Source: an uncultured Eubacterium sp.
GTDB lineage: Bacteria > Bacillota > Clostridia > Lachnospirales > Lachnospiraceae
Reading direction: 5' to 3'
DNA: 64,000 bases
Assembly: GCA_934320655.1 (NCBI GenBank)
Contig: CAKRFN010000004.1
Span: 1-64,000 of the forward strand
Positions within the stretch are counted from its first letter, which is position 1; the number at the start of each line of letters is the position of its first letter. Positions 36,477-44,694 of the stretch are shown here, piece after piece. Below the pieces are notes generated by a model. It had not been told where the DNA came from. It did no database searches and was given only the letters and a program-made list of their open reading frames with translations. A program made the position numbers and the translations under genes.

Positions 36477-37271
36477 ATGACTGAAGTGATAAAACTGATG
36501 CTGGTTGAGGATGATATTGAGATCTGCGCCAGCTATAGACAGGCGTTGAAAGATAATCAAAAGATGATGTTGTGCTATGAGACGGATAGTGAGCAGGAGG
36601 CGCTTGGCTATGTGAAGTCTCATAATGCAGATGTGATTATTCTGGATCTGGAATTACGAGAAGGAGACGGAATATCGTTTCTCGAGGAACTGAAAACTGA
36701 AGGACGACCCAAGCCGTTTGTGGTCGTTATTACGAACACGATTTCTAATATTATATTGAATCTGGTGCGGCAAAATGGCGCCGATTACATATATCAAAAG
36801 ATGAATCTGTCTTATTCACCCTATAAAGTTTTGAGTATTATTGAAAAGGCATTTCCGTATAAGCAAATGGCTGATGCGCGAAGTGAGATGCTGCTTGCTG
36901 AAAAATACACGCAGGAGAGATATGATCGCCTGACGCGTAAATATATTATGAATTATTTGCAAAATCTGGGCTTTAAGCCGTCGGTGGCTGGAACCAGATA
37001 TTTACAGGAAATTCTGTTTTTTGTAATTAGTGGCGAGAAAAAGTTGGATGAGACAAACATTAGTGAATTGTATGCGGCTGCTGGTGTGGTTTGCAACAAT
37101 TCAGAAGCAAACGTTGAGAAAGCAATTCGCGTAGCGATTGAAGGTGCATGGCAGACGGCGAAGATTTCCGCGCTGCAAAAGTATTATCCATTTGAGTATG
37201 ACGAGGATAAGGGCAAACCGACAAATCGCGATTTTATATATAATTTATCAAATAAATTGCGCTCAGAATAA
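36477..37271 (+). CDS. Spo0A-like response regulator 2
   Basis: A 264-residue paralogue of the preceding regulator. The receiver shows LMLVEDDIEICASYRQAL, ADVIILDLELREGDG (Asp57) and VVITNT with a later YQKM. The Spo0A-type C-terminal domain includes ISELYAAAGVVCNNSEANVE, AIRVAIEGAWQTAK and KPTNRDFIYNLSNKLR. The recognition-helix region differs from regulator 1, so target specificity may differ. GAGG lies 6 nt before the ATG at 36477. It is followed by a terminator and then the 14-codon ORF and an AgrC-like kinase, which could be its phosphate source. Confidence 0.8.
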   Translation: MTEVIKLMLVEDDIEICASYRQALKDNQKMMLCYETDSEQEALGYVKSHNADVIILDLELREGDGISFLEELKTEGRPKPFVVVITNTISNIILNLVRQNGADYIYQKMNLSYSPYKVLSIIEKAFPYKQMADARSEMLLAEKYTQERYDRLTRKYIMNYLQNLGFKPSVAGTRYLQEILFFVISGEKKLDETNISELYAAAGVVCNNSEANVEKAIRVAIEGAWQTAKISALQKYYPFEYDEDKGKPTNRDFIYNLSNKLRSE

Positions 37272-37364
37272 AATGAACTGTGACGGTACAGAGCAGTTGT
37301 GATTCGATAATTACCGACAAATGATAGTACCGGAAAGTCAGATATTTCGCGTAGTTCAGTAGTT

Positions 37365-37399
37365 ACCAGTCGACCTTTTCGACTGGTTTCGACTTTTTT
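37365..37399 (+). terminator. Terminator hairpin overlapping three TCGA cores
   Basis: ACCAGTCGA (37365-37373) pairs perfectly with TCGACTGGT (37379-37387) around CCTTT, followed by TTCGAC and six T. The TCGA cores fall at 37370, 37379 and 37389; the last two are 10 bp apart and on the minus strand read as tandem AGTCGAAA boxes. It may therefore act both as terminator for regulator 2 and as a Spo0A-type binding cluster. Confidence 0.65.
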
Positions 37400-37474
37400 G
37401 CGGAATGTCTGCGACGGAAAAAATCCATACGGACATGTACTCTTTATTCAAATTGAATAAGGAGGTGTCCGAGG

Positions 37475-37519
37475 ATGGAAGAATTCTTAGAGTGGTTCTA
37501 TATTATTGTTTTTGGTTAG
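37475..37519 (+). CDS. 14-residue hydrophobic peptide ORF
   Basis: ATG-to-TAG frame encoding MEEFLEWFYIIVFG. AAGGAGGTG at 37459-37467 is an essentially perfect anti-Shine-Dalgarno match, with the AAGGAGG core 9 nt before the ATG. That is stronger than the site of most genes in this window. An intrinsic terminator (37530-37556) begins 10 nt after the stop, before the AgrC-like kinase. The peptide has two acidic residues, then a strongly hydrophobic end. It could be a pheromone precursor, a leader peptide controlling read-through into the kinase gene, or a small membrane peptide. I recognise no homologue. Confidence 0.55.
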   Translation: MEEFLEWFYIIVFG

Positions 37520-37529
37520 AAGTGATAAA

Positions 37530-37556
37530 GGGTGCAGAAATGCACTCTTTTTCTTT
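37530..37556 (+). terminator. Intrinsic terminator between peptide ORF and kinase
   Basis: GGGTGCA (37530-37536) pairs with TGCACTC (37541-37547), with one G-T pair, around a GAAA tetraloop, followed by TTTTTCTTT. Its position allows premature termination or attenuation ahead of the kinase gene. Confidence 0.7.
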
Positions 37557-37600
37557 ATATTGTTAATAGGAAATATGAATTTTTATATATGAGGATGATT

Positions 37601-38917
37601 ATGATCTGGGAGATTTTGTCTGGTTCCACGAGAGCTATTTTGTATATTATCTTAGCTGGCTTGTTTTGGGAAAAGAAGAAAATAAAATTTATTCATTTTA
37701 AAACGTTATTTATTATCATGCTAATTACGTTTGTATATTTTATTTCCAATATGCACAATTTTGAGTGGACTAAAGGATTTTTGCCAATCGAGGTAATGGG
37801 AATATTGTTGCTATATGGTGTAATTGATAAACCGAAAATCAAGGGTATATATTGGATTAGTGGAGCAATAGGCGCGTACATATTTTCGTTTATTATTAAT
37901 GCGATAATTGCATCCACATTTGGATGGTTGGCGTATTTTATTGATGGCGTATCTCATGTGGAATTAAAGTATTTCATTGGTATTGTATTTAGACTGGGTG
38001 TGTGTTTGATAATCTGTATGAATTATGAGTTGGCACTGAAACAAGCAGAGAAGAAAGTAACCAATGTTATTATGGTCATAGGAGCTTTTGTTATATTCTT
38101 TCAGTACTTTTTTCAAACAGCCTATATTGATAAAAACTATAGTTTTGCAATGATAGTGGTTCTTCTCCTATACCTCACCATGATCTTCACTGCATTCATG
38201 CTCCTTCAACACAATCGACTGACCGCAAAACAGCAGGCAATCGAAGAAGATAACAGACAAATGAGTCAGCGTTTACATCGCTCGAAAGATGTACTTGGCG
38301 TTGTATCACAAGTGGTTGCCAGCGAGGATCATATTGATCCGAAGCTTCGCAAAGAGCTGGCGGATTTCTGCGACGATGAAATGAATGAGATGCAGGATCG
38401 TGCGTTAGGAGCGAACCTCATTGGCGATACAGGAATTGAGTTAGTGAATGTCATGCTGCAAAAGCAAATGATACGGTGCGCGGATCTGAATATTTCATTT
38501 GATGTGATGATTCCGGCTCCGATTGACGGTTACATTCGTGAGATAGGAATTTCTGTCACAGAGTTTATGAGAATGTTGAACGATTTGCTCAAGAATGCGG
38601 TGAAAGCAATTCTTTCATCGGACAATACACATCGGGAGCTGTTGTTGATTATGGGTGAGGCAGGGAATGATTGTTTTGAGATTCGCTTGTATGACAGTGG
38701 CGTACCTTTTCCGCCAAAGATATTGGAACACTTGGGTGAACGTGGAAATACGACAGATGGAACTGGAAACGGGATCGCTGATACAGTGGAAACATTAAGA
38801 CACTATCGGGCATCATTTGTGATTGAGCCGATCGAACCCGGAACCGATATTTACACAAAATGTATACATATCGCTTTTGATGGACAGGGATGCCTGCCGC
38901 AAAACGGTGAGCAATGA
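37601..38917 (+). CDS. AgrC-like sensor histidine kinase (GHKL family)
   Basis: A 438-residue kinase. Six or so hydrophobic helices occupy residues 1-205. A coiled helix follows with the likely phosphoacceptor region QRLHRSKDVLGV near residue 225. The GHKL domain shows MLNDLLKNAVKAI (N box), LYDSGVPFPP (G1) and TDGTGNGIADTVETL (G2). This is the AgrC/ComD plan, in which the membrane part senses a peptide. Of several in-frame starts, the ATG at 37601 has GAGG 6 nt upstream. The neighbouring 14-codon ORF and the Spo0A-like regulators suggest a signalling unit; no AgrB-like peptidase is present in the window. Confidence 0.82.
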   Translation: MIWEILSGSTRAILYIILAGLFWEKKKIKFIHFKTLFIIMLITFVYFISNMHNFEWTKGFLPIEVMGILLLYGVIDKPKIKGIYWISGAIGAYIFSFIINAIIASTFGWLAYFIDGVSHVELKYFIGIVFRLGVCLIICMNYELALKQAEKKVTNVIMVIGAFVIFFQYFFQTAYIDKNYSFAMIVVLLLYLTMIFTAFMLLQHNRLTAKQQAIEEDNRQMSQRLHRSKDVLGVVSQVVASEDHIDPKLRKELADFCDDEMNEMQDRALGANLIGDTGIELVNVMLQKQMIRCADLNISFDVMIPAPIDGYIREIGISVTEFMRMLNDLLKNAVKAILSSDNTHRELLLIMGEAGNDCFEIRLYDSGVPFPPKILEHLGERGNTTDGTGNGIADTVETLRHYRASFVIEPIEPGTDIYTKCIHIAFDGQGCLPQNGEQ

Positions 38918-39096
38918 GAGCATTCGTTGATTGCTTTTGGCGGCATATTTCGCAGATGTTGGTGAAAGAAAGATCGTGGAGAGATAAAATATATCATAAG
39001 TGCAGGCGCGTTTGTTGCATGATTTCGAAAAATATTATAAGATACGAGTGATGGGCGCGATGGCGCGTGATTTCAGAAAAGGAGGACTTTTACAAA

Positions 39097-39942
39097 ATGA
39101 AAAGGTTTACAAAGGGATTGTGTTTGCTGTTGGCATTGATACTGTTGGTTTGCGATAGCGGAATCGCAACATATGCCGCCGGAGAGGACGGCAGCAGTCA
39201 GTCGGCTGCTATGTCGCTGACAGTGGGAAAGACAAAAACGGTTAAATTTTTTAAGGATGAGTCAAGTACCTATTTCAATGTGACAGTTACGGAGGTTGGT
39301 AGACTGCGGATCCAGATAAACGGAAAAGACACCGGCTGTGGCGCGAAAGTGGAGTTGTCCCGCCCCGGCACGGAGTGGCTTGATTGGAAGCAGGTTCAGA
39401 ACGTCAAGTATAACAAAACAAAGAAGAAATTTTCCGGTAAAATGACTTCTGAGTATATATTGCCGAAGGGCATTTATCTGGTGAAAGTGACTCCGGATAA
39501 AACATTGAAAAAGGCGACGAAATATTCGATCAAGGCGAGCATCGTGGAGGCGGGATATGATGATGTCGAACCCAACAGTCCGGAGGAGAATGCCCAGCCG
39601 ATGAATATTAGCAGCAAAGGTGGCGTAAAGACTTACAAGATGCTGTTATCTTATCTGGGCTTGCCGGATCAGACCGATCTGATGGATTGCTTTACGTTTG
39701 ATTTGAAGAGTAAAAAGAAGTTTCATTTGGTATTTAAAACAAAAGAAACATTGAGCGACATGAATGTGGTGATCTGCAAAAAGGAAGCGGACGGCGTTAA
39801 GGTTATCCAGACCTATGAACTGAAAGGCAAGACGATTGATAAGAAAATTGAATTGCAGAAAGGAACTTATTTTATCAAGGTATGGTATTACGGCGGTCAG
39901 TCTATGCAGATACCTTATACAATCTCAGGCAGTGTGAATTAA
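39097..39942 (+). CDS. Secreted protein with two bacterial pre-peptidase-like beta domains
   Basis: A 281-residue exported protein. The signal peptide is MKRFTKGLCLLLALILLV with a likely cleavage near ATYAAG. Two beta-rich repeats follow (about residues 40-150 and 165-281), each ending in a pattern like GIYLVKVTP or GTYFIKVWYYGG, as in pre-peptidase C-terminal domains. The preceding text YSIKASI and PYTISGSV close the two repeats. It probably sits at the cell surface; no enzymatic motif is seen. AAGGAGG is about 11 nt before the ATG. It marks the switch to higher GC content. Confidence 0.65.
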   Translation: MKRFTKGLCLLLALILLVCDSGIATYAAGEDGSSQSAAMSLTVGKTKTVKFFKDESSTYFNVTVTEVGRLRIQINGKDTGCGAKVELSRPGTEWLDWKQVQNVKYNKTKKKFSGKMTSEYILPKGIYLVKVTPDKTLKKATKYSIKASIVEAGYDDVEPNSPEENAQPMNISSKGGVKTYKMLLSYLGLPDQTDLMDCFTFDLKSKKKFHLVFKTKETLSDMNVVICKKEADGVKVIQTYELKGKTIDKKIELQKGTYFIKVWYYGGQSMQIPYTISGSVN

Positions 39943-40012
39943 GTATCTGAGGTAGCGCAAGACATAGCAGAAACTATGGCTGCTGAAAACAGAATATCAT
40001 TTCGCATATTAG

Positions 40013-40049
40013 AAGGCGCCCTGTCATTCTTCAAGGACAGAGCGCTTTT
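40013..40049 (+). terminator. Intrinsic terminator between convergent genes
   Basis: A 13-pair stem with one mismatch (AAGGCGCCCTGTC with GACAGAGCGCTTT) and a 10-nt loop ends in TTTT. It lies between the secreted-protein gene and the convergent recombinase gene. Confidence 0.65.
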
Positions 40050-40122
40050 CAATTTGTCCATTTAGGTTCGGTTCAAAATAGAACTTTTTCGTTGAATAGA
40101 TTTTGAGTAGAGGATGGTTAAT

Positions 40123-41067
40123 CTACACCCGAAAATCCTTCCGCGGATGCTTTCCCGCGAGGATTGCCCTCTGTTTGGCGACTGCGACATGCGTATATAT
40201 TTCCGTGATGTGGATCGAGCTGTGGCCGAGCATTTCCTGAATGTAGCGGATGTCCACATCGGCTTCCAGCAGGCTGGTGGCGAAAGTGTGGCGGAACATG
40301 TGCGGCGTGATATGGATGTCGATCGCTGCCAGAGCGCAGTAGTGGTTGATCGTGCGGCGGACGGTCTGATCGGATAGAGGGTGTCCGGATGGATTGACAA
40401 AAAAGTGACCGCTTTGCCGGATCTGGAGGGAAAAGGTGTCGCGGTAGCTTTGCAGTGTGTGCAGTACATCCTCGTTTCCGAGCTGGATGCGCCGTTCCTT
40501 GTCACCTTTTCCGTAGATCAGGATCGTACCGTCCGATAGGTTCACATCCGAGCTGCGCAGGGAGCACAGTTCGGAGATCCGCATGCCGCTGGAGAACAGC
40601 AGCTCGATGACAGCCGCATCGCGCAGGGTGATATTTTTTTGAAATTCGCTGGCGGCGTGGCGGTGTTGCGTGTAGATCGTCGATAATAACCGTTCGACGG
40701 TGGGCAGAGGGATCGTTTTCGGGAGCTTGGCGGGTTCCCGAAAATGAAACTGCATTTTATTAAAAGGGTTTTTATCGATCAGGTCTCTATATTCTAAATA
40801 ATGAAAAAATGCTTTTACCGATGCGAGCTTGCGCTTGACGGTCTTGGGCAGATAATGCCGGTGCAGGGTGGCGGCGTATTGCTCAAGCGCAGTGGAATCA
40901 ATGTGTTCGATTGAAACCGTCTGATCACTGCAAAGCTGCTCGCGGAACTGGCGGAGGTCAATCCGGTAAGCCTTGAGCGTTTTTTCGTCTAAGCGTTTCT
41001 GCACCTCACAGTAAGTCAGGTATTCCTGAATCAGTGATGCTAAATCAGTCGTAGTAAAATCATTCAT
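40123..41067 (-). CDS. Tyrosine recombinase/integrase (XerC/D-like)
   Basis: A 314-residue site-specific recombinase. A SAM-like N-terminal core-binding domain (LIQEYLTYCEVQKRLDEKT) precedes the catalytic domain with the full residue set: Arg in FSSGMRISELC, Lys in YGKGDKERRIQ, His-x-x-Arg in HMFRHTFA, His in LGHSS, and Tyr in EIYTHV. The length fits chromosomal Xer-type or integron-like enzymes. It is divergent from the DUF2971-like/FRG/Nudix operon, with AAGGAGA before its ATG. No phage structural genes or clear attachment repeats were found, so it may be a housekeeping Xer paralogue or the remnant of an integrative element. Confidence 0.85.
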   Translation of the reverse strand: MNDFTTTDLASLIQEYLTYCEVQKRLDEKTLKAYRIDLRQFREQLCSDQTVSIEHIDSTALEQYAATLHRHYLPKTVKRKLASVKAFFHYLEYRDLIDKNPFNKMQFHFREPAKLPKTIPLPTVERLLSTIYTQHRHAASEFQKNITLRDAAVIELLFSSGMRISELCSLRSSDVNLSDGTILIYGKGDKERRIQLGNEDVLHTLQSYRDTFSLQIRQSGHFFVNPSGHPLSDQTVRRTINHYCALAAIDIHITPHMFRHTFATSLLEADVDIRYIQEMLGHSSIHITEIYTHVAVAKQRAILAGKHPRKDFRV

Positions 41068-41113
41068 AGTTGGGTTCTCCTTTGTAGTTTTTTATTTAGT
41101 ATAATTGATTTTC

Positions 41114-41142
41114 TTGACAAAGCACATTGAAAATGCTATTGT
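41114..41142 (+). promoter_or_regulatory. Sigma-A promoter of the FRG operon
   Basis: TTGACA (41114-41119) and TATTGT (41137-41142) with a 17-bp spacer, giving a leader of about 50 nt before the ATG at 41199. It lies between divergent genes. Confidence 0.7.
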
Positions 41143-41198
41143 GTTAATAACATAATGATAATAACTAAATAAAACAACTAAAAAGAGGGGTGAAAAAA

Positions 41199-42584
41199 AT
41201 GAATCATATGTATTTACCGGTCAAGGTATTGGATCGGCAGTGGGCTGACGAATTGATGCAGGGGCATGTGTACATGCGGGCGTTGGAGGATTTTGGCGGC
41301 TGGCGGATCATGGAAGGCGGAGCGATGGGCGGCGAGGATCTAAACAATGATTTTCGCGGCGATGTGGCAGAAGGATTCGCGAGAAATCTCGCACCGGGAG
41401 AGCCGGATCCGATTTTTGACAATTTTCCGCAGGACTTCAAAGATGCGATGATCCAGCGGGGTTTTATCGATGATGCGGAGCGCGAGACGCGCATTTTCAG
41501 CATGACGCGCCTGATGTATGATGCGGAAACTAAAAGCTATAAAAAGCTGCCGGCGGAATTGTCCCAGTTTGGCGATACCGCAGTCATTATCACTGATCCG
41601 GCGGCATTTTATCAGAGAGTTGTGGCGTTTTATCACCGGCTATATGAGACGAGCTTTGTCGTTGAGGTGGGCGAGATCGCATATAAGGATATTTTTCGGG
41701 ATTATGGCGATTGGGGGCTGTATACGAAGGTGAAAAAATACAGTTGGCAGCAGGAGGTGCGGATCGCCGCGAGGCTACGGCCGGATATACAGAATTTCCG
41801 GACGGAAAAACCGCAGCCGATTACGGCAGACATCGGTGATCTGGGTGACATCGCAATCGAGGTGCCGTTGCAGGAGCTTCTGGATGGCAGGTGGTGTCCG
41901 GAATTGCTGGAGGAGGATCTGATCACACGGATCAAGCAATGCAAAACGCCTCCGGACGGACTTACTGATGACACCTGGTTTATTCCGGGGGATTTTCGGG
42001 AGATTGGGCCTTATGAGAAGTGGATTGATTTCTGGAGGAAACAGCTGCCGTTGGAAAACTGGACGGCGGTGACGCGGATGGAATCGCTGTCCGGTGGAAC
42101 TGTGCCGCTGCCGCGGCTGGAATTTATTGAAAAAAATGGTGGCGGCAGGCTGGTGTTTCACTACAATGCGATTGAGCTGCACGAGGAGCGGATCGTTTGC
42201 GGGGAGACGGATATCAGGGAGCGGTTGTTGGAGACGCTGGAACAGCAGTTTGCGGGACGCTATATGGCGCTGGAGTATGCCTGCAATCTGAAATTGGGCG
42301 AAGTTTCCGAGAAATACGACGAAAAGGGCATGATTTCGGATTCGTTCGGGAGGTCGCGTGCCGGTATGAAGTGTGTGTATCGGATGGAAAAGAGCGGTAT
42401 CCGATACCGCAATATTTTTGGGATGGACGTGGGGGAACCGTGCTGGAAAATGATGCTCCAGTGCCAGAACAGCATTCAGATGAACACGCCGTTATTTGTG
42501 GCTTATGTGCAGAAAATCGTACAGGAAACGGTCGATGCCATGGACGGAGAGGGGGATGTATATGAAAAATACCATAGTTTATGA
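41199..42584 (+). CDS. DUF2971-like protein of unknown function
   Basis: A 461-residue protein. The first 215 residues resemble DUF2971: YLPVKVLDRQWADELMQG, TRIFSMTRLMYD, and FTK-like LYTKVKKYSWQQEVRIAARL, where the W-x-x-E-x-R pattern is typical. The remaining 245 residues are unassigned. DUF2971 proteins are often found near defence genes but their activity is not known to me. AGAGGGG lies 8 nt before the ATG. Its 3' end overlaps the FRG gene by 23 nt, so the two are coupled. Confidence 0.5.
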   Translation: MNHMYLPVKVLDRQWADELMQGHVYMRALEDFGGWRIMEGGAMGGEDLNNDFRGDVAEGFARNLAPGEPDPIFDNFPQDFKDAMIQRGFIDDAERETRIFSMTRLMYDAETKSYKKLPAELSQFGDTAVIITDPAAFYQRVVAFYHRLYETSFVVEVGEIAYKDIFRDYGDWGLYTKVKKYSWQQEVRIAARLRPDIQNFRTEKPQPITADIGDLGDIAIEVPLQELLDGRWCPELLEEDLITRIKQCKTPPDGLTDDTWFIPGDFREIGPYEKWIDFWRKQLPLENWTAVTRMESLSGGTVPLPRLEFIEKNGGGRLVFHYNAIELHEERIVCGETDIRERLLETLEQQFAGRYMALEYACNLKLGEVSEKYDEKGMISDSFGRSRAGMKCVYRMEKSGIRYRNIFGMDVGEPCWKMMLQCQNSIQMNTPLFVAYVQKIVQETVDAMDGEGDVYEKYHSL

Positions 42585-43515
42585 TAATATTTATAAGGCG
42601 ATTGAGGCGCTTGAGCCTGCACATGTGATTCTTCAGAATGAAGGAATGCCGGGAGGTCTGATCCGGCATCAGAATTTTACACTGCTGGATATGGGCGATG
42701 GTACGGTGGGCGCATTTCCGCTGGAGATGTCGATGCGCTATTATCGCGGCGAAAATGATGTGTACGAGCACTGCTATTCGAATCTGTACCGGATTGCGGA
42801 TGAAGCGGATAGAATTATTTGGCAGATCAAAACGGAAGATTTTGTGTTATTATTAAAAAGACATGAGGAGATACAGCGGAAAATCGCGCAGAAGGAATAT
42901 GTGGAATTTACCGCGCTGGCGCAGCACTATGAATTTCCGACGAATATGCTCGATGTGACAAATGATCTGCTGGTGGCGGCTTATTTTGCAACGCATGTGA
43001 CCAGCCCCGTTACAGGGGAATGGGAGATCAGAGCGGAGGGACTGGGGCGCATCCGGTGGAGTATCGAACATGTGACTCCGGTTGGACGGCTGGTGCCGAT
43101 CGGAATGCAGGCATTCGCACGGCCGGGCGCACAGAGTGCGTTTGGAATTTATCTGGAGGAAGGCGAGGACTATGCAGCGGAGAGCGGATCGGTGCTGTTT
43201 CGACAGGATGCTGTCGCAAATCAGAGTTTTCATCAGACGATTCTGGGTGGGCCGCAGTTGTTTTTTCCGGAGGAAGGGATCTCCGGTCTGGCAAAAAATA
43301 TCAAGCAGGCGGCGTGCGTGACTGCTGAGGCGGTGGAGGCATTTTGCCGGAACACAGGGCATGACCGTGCAGACATCGGGGAACTACTGCGGAAAAAAGG
43401 AATTGCGATTGTGGACGCGCCGGTCGCGGACTGGTGTATGCTGCGGGGACAGTCAAACGCGCAGCCCTCATTTGCCAGGGTGCCACAGCTAAGACCTATG
43501 ATGACAATCGGATAA
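42562..43515 (+). CDS. FRG-domain protein
   Basis: A 317-residue protein with the FRG signature: MRYYRGENDVYEHCYSNLY, then EFTALAQHYEFPTNMLDVTN and LVAAYFATH. FRG is named after a conserved F/Y-R-G motif; its biochemical role is not established, and it is common in mobile and defence-associated proteins. The ATG at 42562 is chosen because a purine-rich AGAGGGGG is 6 nt upstream. It lies between a DUF2971-like gene and a Nudix gene in an apparent three-gene operon. Confidence 0.78.
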   Translation: MKNTIVYDNIYKAIEALEPAHVILQNEGMPGGLIRHQNFTLLDMGDGTVGAFPLEMSMRYYRGENDVYEHCYSNLYRIADEADRIIWQIKTEDFVLLLKRHEEIQRKIAQKEYVEFTALAQHYEFPTNMLDVTNDLLVAAYFATHVTSPVTGEWEIRAEGLGRIRWSIEHVTPVGRLVPIGMQAFARPGAQSAFGIYLEEGEDYAAESGSVLFRQDAVANQSFHQTILGGPQLFFPEEGISGLAKNIKQAACVTAEAVEAFCRNTGHDRADIGELLRKKGIAIVDAPVADWCMLRGQSNAQPSFARVPQLRPMMTIG

Positions 43516-43540
43516 ATCTGAATAAAAAGGGGAGAATGCT

Positions 43541-44374
43541 ATGTATCAGTTAAATCAGGAAGATCTGGAATATTTGAAAACTTACGATGCATCGAAGTAT
43601 CCGAGACCTTCGGTTGCCGCAGATATTGTGATATTTTCCGTGTTTGACGAGGCGAACGATAATTACAGAAAATTGCCCGAAAAAGTGTTGAAGGTGCTGC
43701 TTGTAAAAAGGGGACAATGTCCGTTTAAGGGGCAATATGCGCTGCCGGGCGGCTTCGCGCGGGAGGGCGAGACGTTGGAGCAGACGGCGCAGCGTGAGTT
43801 GCAGGAGGAGACCGGTGTCGAGTGTGTATTTCTGGAACAGCTCCGGACGACCAGTACCGTAGAGCGCGATCCGCGCACGAGGGTGATTTCGGCTGCTTAT
43901 ATGGCGCTGTTGAACGGAGCGGAGTATGAGCTGAGTGCAGGGGATGATGCGGCTGTGGCAGAGTGGTTTACGGTTGCCCTGAAAAAAGAGACCGACGCGG
44001 TCTGGCGGCTGACTCTGACCGGACAGGATGCGGTGTTATCCGCAAAAGTGGAGCAGCGGCAGCAGCGATGGTCGCCGGTGTTGCATTTACAGCAGCTTGA
44101 GAGTGAAGGGCTGGCATTTGATCATGCACAGATCATTGCCTATGCGGTGTTGCAGTTGCGCAAATGGGTGACAGAGAGCGGCGTGGCATTCCGGCTGCTG
44201 CCGGAGCTGTTTACGCTGAAACAGCTGCAGCAGATCTACGAAGTGATTCTTGACACGGAGCTTCTGGCACCGGCATTCCGCAGAAAAATGAGCGAATATG
44301 TAGAGGAGACAGAAGAAAAGACGCGGGACGACGGACACCGGCCGGCAGTGCTGTATCGGGAAAGTGAATTGTAA
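43541..44374 (+). CDS. Nudix hydrolase with C-terminal winged helix (NrtR-like)
   Basis: A 277-residue protein. The Nudix box GGFAREGETLEQTAQRELQ runs on into EETGV with all metal-binding Glu residues, so hydrolysis of an ADP-ribose-type substrate is possible. The C-terminal 80 residues (ELFTLKQLQQIYEVILD onward) resemble the winged helix of NrtR regulators, which sense ADP-ribose and control NAD genes. Whether it is enzyme, regulator or both is open. AAGGGGAG precedes the ATG. Its stop abuts a palindrome of the hipB operator set. Confidence 0.8.
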   Translation: MYQLNQEDLEYLKTYDASKYPRPSVAADIVIFSVFDEANDNYRKLPEKVLKVLLVKRGQCPFKGQYALPGGFAREGETLEQTAQRELQEETGVECVFLEQLRTTSTVERDPRTRVISAAYMALLNGAEYELSAGDDAAVAEWFTVALKKETDAVWRLTLTGQDAVLSAKVEQRQQRWSPVLHLQQLESEGLAFDHAQIIAYAVLQLRKWVTESGVAFRLLPELFTLKQLQQIYEVILDTELLAPAFRRKMSEYVEETEEKTRDDGHRPAVLYRESEL

Positions 44375-44378
44375 TTGT

Positions 44379-44474
44379 ACCCGAAAGGGTGTAGTTTTTT
44401 GCAAAAAAACGAAATGATACCCGATCGGGATGATTTACGCGTGATTTGCTTGAAATTACACCCGAAAGGGTGTA
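44379..44474 (+). promoter_or_regulatory. Three palindromic operators of the hipB locus
   Basis: Palindromes ACCCGAAAGGGT (44379-44390), ATACCCGATCGGGAT (44417-44431) and TACACCCGAAAGGGTGTA (44457-44474) lie about 40 bp apart before hipB. The third fills the promoter spacer. This is the expected layout for cooperative HipB autorepression. Confidence 0.75.
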
Positions 44475-44478
44475 TTAT
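44450..44478 (+). promoter_or_regulatory. hipB promoter, possibly giving a leaderless mRNA
   Basis: TTGAAA (44450-44455) and TATTAT (44473-44478) have a 17-bp spacer occupied by the strongest operator. The expected start near 44485 coincides with the hipB ATG at 44486, and no ribosome site exists between them. Confidence 0.65.
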
Positions 44479-44485
44479 CATAAAT

Positions 44486-44689
44486 ATGAGTACGATTGGA
44501 GACTATATTAAAGAAAAAAGAAAAGAAATCGGTTTGACGCAGGAGGAATTCGCGATGCGTTCGGGGCTGGGATTGCGCTTTGTTCGGGAGTTGGAGCAGG
44601 GAAAGGAAACGGTGCGGTTGGATAAGGTCAATCAGGCACTGGGTATGTTTGGAAAGGAAGCTGTGCCGGGAGATCGAAAGGAGTCATAA
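44486..44689 (+). CDS. hipB: HipB-like helix-turn-helix antitoxin/repressor
   Basis: A 67-residue XRE-type DNA-binding protein: IGDYIKEKRKEIGLTQEEFA, MRSGLGLRFVRELEQGKETV, then DKVNQALGMFG. This is the HipB/HTH_3 fold. It should dimerise on the three upstream palindromes and repress the operon while contributing to neutralisation of the HipT kinase. The promoter -10 box lies only 8 nt before the ATG, so the message is probably leaderless. A longer in-frame reading back to 44375 runs through the operators and is rejected. Confidence 0.82.
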   Translation: MSTIGDYIKEKRKEIGLTQEEFAMRSGLGLRFVRELEQGKETVRLDKVNQALGMFGKEAVPGDRKES

Positions 44690-44694
44690 CGAAT

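Noticed and set aside
39015..39045. Single TTTCGAAA followed by TATTATAAG before the secreted-protein gene
   Set aside because: Only one box-like core and no matching spacing to a -10 sequence; too weak to call.
44375..44485. In-frame N-terminal extension of hipB back to 44375
   Set aside because: It would translate the operator palindromes and promoter; HipB homology starts at the ATG at 44486.
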